Shown one piece after another: positions 59,351 to 64,000 of a stretch of 64,000 nucleotides of DNA. The translations under genes and the position numbers were made by a program. Position 1 is the first letter of the stretch, and each line of letters begins with the position of its first letter. Location of the stretch: contig NC_090997.1 of assembly GCF_041146395.1 (NCBI RefSeq), positions 35,195,501-35,259,500 of the forward strand, written 5' to 3'. Under the pieces are notes generated by a model. It saw nothing but the letters and a program-made list of their open reading frames with translations. It did no database searches and was not told the origin of the DNA. The DNA is from Eulemur rufifrons. Its lineage: Eukaryota > Chordata > Mammalia > Primates > Lemuridae.

Positions 59351-60660
59351 TCTTTTCTCTTCAAGAACCCATAATGACAATTCATTCTCTACTGAATTGA
59401 GTCAATACTCTTGTCATTTGATGATCTCTAGAAATCGCTTCTTGGAACCCATTGTCGCCGTAGTTAGTCTGGGATACAATTAGGCCAACTCCAAATCAAT
59501 GAACTAGAAAAAAGAACCTACTACATTCTGTGGGGGAGAGATGGGTTCCAATTATAATAAAACTCAGTCTACTCTTTCAAGGAGCTTCCAGACCAGAAGC
59601 AGATACTACATTTTCACACATACCCAAATATACACCCACACACAATGGTAATAAAAGACAGATTTATAGTGAGTGCTAATGAAGAAGTACAAAATAGCAG
59701 AGGAGCTTCAGCATGATGAAACAAATATTTATATGATCTATTTGCCAGACACTGTGTTCACTTTTTAGAGATGCAAGAAAACATGGGTTTTCAATGCACA
59801 AACAATGTTAAAGTCAATACTATTCATAGGTAGTTCTAAGATGAATTTTAGCTCATCAACAAAACTGAATTAAATTGTTCAAATTGCATAGATGTTATAG
59901 AAGACCTTAGGAAATCAAGATGTCTAATTGAACCCTATTGAATATTGAAGAATTAGTCATCATAGAGTGTTGCTGAAGTTCTAAATTCTGTGCTTTTGAT
60001 AATCACAGAAGTCATAGTCATTGTGTGGGTGGGTAATGTTGTTAGAACAGTTGATGACTTGTTTTTCTTTGACCATTTAGTAAGCATTTTTTAATGAATA
60101 AGGTTTGAATTATTTGTATGTACTCACAGGACATAATGAATTAATCATTTAAAACTATAAATAAAATATTTTTATTTATGAGTCATGATGTCCAGAAGAG
60201 TCAAATTCCATAGCTGCCTACTTAATTACATCTTACTGGATTGGGACTTTATTCTTAGGCATTCCGTTAGTTCAATAGTCAAGTTCACTGCAGATATCAC
60301 TAAGAAAAGTATGTTTTCTCATGGATAAAAGATGTGACCTTTGAGGGAAAAGCAAAAGATATTCCCAATATAATGGCATTTAAAAATATTTTATAATAAA
60401 TTTTTTTCTGAGCACTATAGACACAATACTCTCCACTCCTCCAGTCCTTTAATGAAAGAAAATTGGAGCATAGATAATACACAAAGAGCTAATATTTTGG
60501 AATTCCTGTGAAAACAATACAGTATAAAATGCAAAGTATAGTGTTTATAAGCTGTGTCACATATTAAGAATCACTTCCCCTCTGTTCATAGGATGTACCT
60601 CTTCATTTTATTATGTGAAAAGCTTATAACATGTATGCCAGATATATTATAATGTCATGG
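59351..60660. other. unassigned sequence
   Basis: No gene recognised. 59700-59790 has words of the unassigned ancient repeat family (tttgccagacactgtgttca). Confidence 0.45.
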
Positions 60661-60664
60661 TTTT

Positions 60665-60727
60665 TTATTGACAACCTACTCAGAGACATCCTATTTAAAA
60701 AAAATCTCTGAATATGTGTTTTTAAAT
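60665..60727 (+). repeat. dispersed repeat copy 1
   Basis: This runs from 'ttattgacaacctactcaga' to 'ctgaatatgtgtttttaaa'. It is about 80% identical by eye to 62596-62660 on the same strand. Confidence 0.65.
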
Positions 60728-60899
60728 GAGATTTAATATGTCATTTACATTTTAAAGTTAACATAAGCAAAAACTTACAGAATTTAAGAGTGATAATAAT
60801 AGACAATATTGTTACATGTAATCTTGAAATACCACTTGATATGTGTGTGATGATGAAGATTGAAAAATAATAGACGAGTCATATTCTGACCCAATTCAC
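60728..60899. other. unassigned sequence
   Basis: Nothing recognised. Confidence 0.5.
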
Positions 60900-61110
60900 A
60901 ATAAGATTTCACGTAATTTACTAGAAACAGCTAATTTGATTCTCACCACTACTCTAAAGTAGATATTATTGTTAATTCTCTATTACAAATGAAGAACTTG
61001 AAGTTGAGTTTACGTTATTTGCCCATAGTCAAATAAATAGCAGAATTGATATAAGAACTTAAGTCATAGACTACAGGGTCTCTGATTTTAATCATTGTAC
61101 TATTCTGAGA
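60900..61110 (+). repeat. MIR, sense
   Basis: 'gattctcaccactactctaa', 'agtagatattattgttaatt', 'tacaaatgaagaacttgaag' and 'ttatttgcccatagtcaaat' span most of MIR. Confidence 0.8.
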
Positions 61111-62595
61111 GAAGAATTTTCATGTATAACTCCTAACATTATGATTCAGGCTGGGAATAAGAAAGCTCTTTATAAGACAAAAGGGTAAATTCTGCAGATA
61201 TGTAATGAACAAATTATCTTAATGGTTTGTTTTAGTAGGTATTCTACTTGTTATATAAGAAAATTAATTTGCTGAAGTAGAAAAACAAATGTGTTTGAAA
61301 TAAAATATATTACTTCTAAATTTTGAATATAGTGAAAAGAATGTTGAACTTAGAATCAGGAATTCTGAACTTCAGACTCATCTCTGTCTTTGGCTTGACC
61401 TGCTGTTCTCAACTGTGTACTAAAGCATCTTGGGACACAGCAGTGAACTCACAAGGGTGCCGTGAGTGAAGCATTTTAACAATTTTTTGAGGGTAGTACT
61501 TGACATAAATTGGATATTGCACAAACTACTAGCTCAAGGTAGTTCACAGTTTTGATATTAGCTCACACTATATCTACTTCAATTATGTCATTTTTTTTTT
61601 TTATGAAGCTAAGTTTTCAACAGTTGCTGTGACACAAAGCAAGTAGCATGTTAAAATCAATGTGGAACAGGAAATGAGGGTGGTAGTATACAAGGATTTC
61701 AAGGTTTGGCAAATCACCTGTGCCTAGCAAGAGCGTGTATCCTGTTAAAAAGTAATTGTGGTTAAGAATAAAGTGATGATACTATTTTGTCTTTCAAGTT
61801 ACAAATATCATTTTATTTAAGTGACTACTAAGTTGTAAGGCATAAATAATTTTTAATAAACTTAATAAAAACTTAATATTATTTTCATGTTACTACTTAA
61901 TAAAGGGAATTGGCGGGTATTTCTTTTGTATTAGGAGTATCATGAAAAACTTAGTGGGAACCTAAAGACCCTGTGAACTGAGAAAGTTTAGAAACCTCTG
62001 GAGTAGAAGTTTGGGCTTTGCTATATCAAAGAATTTTTTTCTTGGCTTCATTTATCTTATCTGAGAAATGAAAAAGCCAGAGGAGAAGGTCTCAAATTCT
62101 ATTCTAATTTTAACAGTTAATGATTCTATAACAAGGCAGAGGGTAGTTTAGGTGACTTTGACAATTTCATATCCCACTAATATACTTAAAAATTACCTTA
62201 AATTGGGAAAAATACAGAATGTAGCTATTCTGTATAGAGATATTCAAATATATTTTAGACTAAATCTTTAAAATAAACTATTAGCTATAAATGAGTTAAT
62301 CATTTAAAAAATATCTCCTCTCTCTTTATATTAATAGAACACAGAGGGTTTTTTTAATTTGCTTTTTTGTTTAGATTTGTTTTTGGCATTCAAGTGTTTT
62401 CCCCATTTGTTAATATATTGAATTAGAGAATTCCCAGAGGAGATGAAAATCTGTATTTTGTACATGTTTAAAAATCTAGAGTGCATGAACTACCTAAGAA
62501 AATATTGTTGCATGAAAATTTCAAATAAAAAACAAGTAGCCCACTGTTTTCAATAAAAATTCTGGCTAACAACCACACCACAACTGCATTCTTCT
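61111..62595. other. AT-rich unassigned sequence
   Basis: No gene recognised. A T run lies at 61590-61602. Confidence 0.5.
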
Positions 62596-62660
62596 TTATT
62601 GCCAACTTACACAGGGACAGGCCCATTTAAAAAAGAAATCTTTGAATATGTGTTTTTAAA
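62596..62660 (+). repeat. dispersed repeat copy 2
   Basis: This runs from 'ttattgccaacttacacagg' to 'ttgaatatgtgtttttaaa'. It is the partner of 60665-60727, about 1.93 kb away. Confidence 0.65.
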
Positions 62661-63531
62661 AAATAATGCTTGTTACATGGAAAAGTAATAGGCTCTATTT
62701 AGGCATCTATCAAATAATTGCTCATTGATTTTTTTTATTTGAGATACAAAAGGTTTGTGTTTGCTTGGTTGGTGTGTTTTTTGGCTGAAAATATGGGCCA
62801 AAACAGGTGTTATGCTACATCCAGATGATAAACACATTTGATTTTGCTGGCAATACCTAAAAGAAAGAAAATTGCAAAATATTTGTGATTTATTCATGTT
62901 CTTGGGTTAGTGAATTTAGAAATACAGAAGGAAATTTTCTTTCATTTTGGACAACTGTATAAGGGCAAAATGTCTCTGCGACTGGACTGTGAGCTCTTAT
63001 ATATCACCTGCTTAATGTGTTTGTTGAATTAAAACAAACAAACAAAAAAAACCCCAGCAATAAAACCCCAAATTGCCAACCATCAATTTCATTTTATGGT
63101 AAAGTATGTGCATGGAAATAAGTAACTCAATTCCTTTCTTGGTCATGTGGCAATAGATCCGGTTCGTAGTTGATTAGTCTGAATAAAGTTGTGGAATATT
63201 TCAACAAATGTATCAGGGTTCAAATTATTTCCTTTTTCAACAGTAATAAAGACTTCCCCTAAGTAACAAAGAGAACACTTGATGCTTTAACATAAAAATA
63301 AAGACTTGTAAATATATAAAATGTTAGAGATTATCTAATATTTCCAAACAAAATTTAGGTGCATTATAGGCCTCGGTTGGATCACAGGGGTATTAACTAT
63401 AGAGAAAAACCAGCAATTGTTTTTCCCAAGTAAACCGAGGTGGCGGTAACAGTTCTGCTCATTTTTGTGAGCAGTCTATTTAGGTATTTGCATACATTTG
63501 TTTCAAATACTATATAAATTGATTGAATAAG
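62661..63531. other. unassigned sequence
   Basis: No gene recognised. 62985-63030 (gactgtgagctcttatatat ... gtttgttgaatt) may be an L2 3' end scrap in sense. A CAAA/A-rich run lies at 63033-63053. Confidence 0.45.
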
Positions 63532-63941
63532 TGTGTTGCTTTCTTACTGCTGTACAAAATTACCACAAACTATACAAATTTATTATCTTACAGTTCTGGA
63601 GGTCAGACTTCTCAGTGGGCTAAAAATCAGTCAAGGGGTCAGCAGGGCTGTGATCCTTGTGAATTCAGATTCTAACCTGTTCTGTGTTAGAATCTGTTTC
63701 TGTGCCTTCTCCAGCTTCTAGAGGCTGTCCTCCTTTCTTGGCTGGTGGCCCTCTTACGTCTTAAAAGCCAGCAATTGCCTCACTCCAACCTCAGCTTCAG
63801 TAGTCACATGTCCTTCTCTGGCTCCTCTGCCTCCTTTCCCATGTAAGGACCCTTGTGATCGCATTGATCCTACTCAGATCCGCAAAGTCCTTTTTCCATG
63901 TACGGTAATATCTTTGGAGGGTCATTCTTCTGCTTACCACA
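63532..63941 (-). mobile_element. MLT1D-like solo LTR, antisense
   Basis: It starts TGTGTTGCTTTCTTACTGC and ends ...CTGCTTACCACA at 63941. The flanks ataag (63527-63531) and ttaag (63942-63946) agree at 4 of 5 positions. 'acagttctggaggtcagact', 'ctcactccaacctcagcttc' and 'aaggacccttgtgatcgcat' are complemented MLT1D landmarks. The 62-codon frame is spurious. Confidence 0.88.
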
Positions 63942-64000
63942 TTAAGGCATACCTTGCTTCATCCCACAAAGGATTTTAGGACACTGTAGTAATATTTTAT

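Noticed and set aside
1..64000. tRNA, rRNA, snRNA or other structural RNA genes
   Set aside because: No canonical A/B box pair, U6, 7SK or 5S start sequence was recognised on either strand. Alu and MIR account for the Pol III-like words.

Overview
The window is nuclear DNA from a primate, most likely a strepsirrhine and probably a lemur. The taxonomic evidence is two Alu elements (5991-6321 and 52043-52387) whose right arm carries the extra stretch 'tctatatatatttttat/g..ggcca' followed by 'tcttgctcaggctggt'. I associate that layout with strepsirrhine Alus, not human AluY or AluS. Older AluJ-like copies, MIR, L2, MER5 and ERVL-MaLR (MLT1) remnants are also present. The DNA is AT-rich and CpG-poor, and it shows no bacterial, plasmid or phage character.

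I find no intact protein-coding gene. Every long open frame I examined is a chance frame, a frame inside a transposable element, or broken. The two places most worth testing for coding sequence are 41256-41546 on the minus strand and 1-51 on the plus strand. The first is a 291-bp exon-sized open frame bounded by an acceptor-like pyrimidine tract plus AG and a GTATGT donor-like site. The second is a 16-codon open end followed by UTR-like AT-rich sequence. The window therefore reads as intergenic or intronic DNA.

Layout: 1-5.3 kb holds a possible exon end, one sense MLT1-like LTR and unassigned sequence. 5.3-12.5 kb holds two antisense MLT1-like LTRs, an antisense and a sense Alu, and a purine-rich unassigned block. 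13.7-16.05 kb holds two L1 pieces with their 3' ends pointing outward. 16-26 kb is AT-rich, with MIRs and an MLT1 LTR at 19795-20162 that splits an older repeat and has a perfect 5-bp target duplication. 26-27.6 kb is an old antisense L1 3' end. 30.9-32.8 kb is a cluster of L1 tails, L2 and MIRs. 33.7 kb and 40.4-41.0 kb carry clustered transcription-factor-like motifs, including a CTCF-like core at 40741. 41-45 kb has the exon candidate, a palindromic DNA-transposon-like element, a strong hairpin and a 15-bp tandem repeat carrying TAATTA. 45.5-52.4 kb is dense in repeats (MLT1, MIR, three L1 segments, two Alus). 54.9-56.64 kb is an L1 whose parts are inverted in the way twin priming predicts, flanked by near-matching target-site sequence. 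58.5-59.35 kb is a MER5/MLT1/MIR nest, and 63.53-63.94 kb is an antisense MLT1D-like LTR.

Family names are from recognition by eye, without a database search. Boundaries are approximate except where a target duplication or tail fixes them. No new biological system is evident. The best leads are the 41.5-kb exon candidate, the twin-primed L1 with its priming microhomology, and the motif-rich block at 40.4-41.0 kb.
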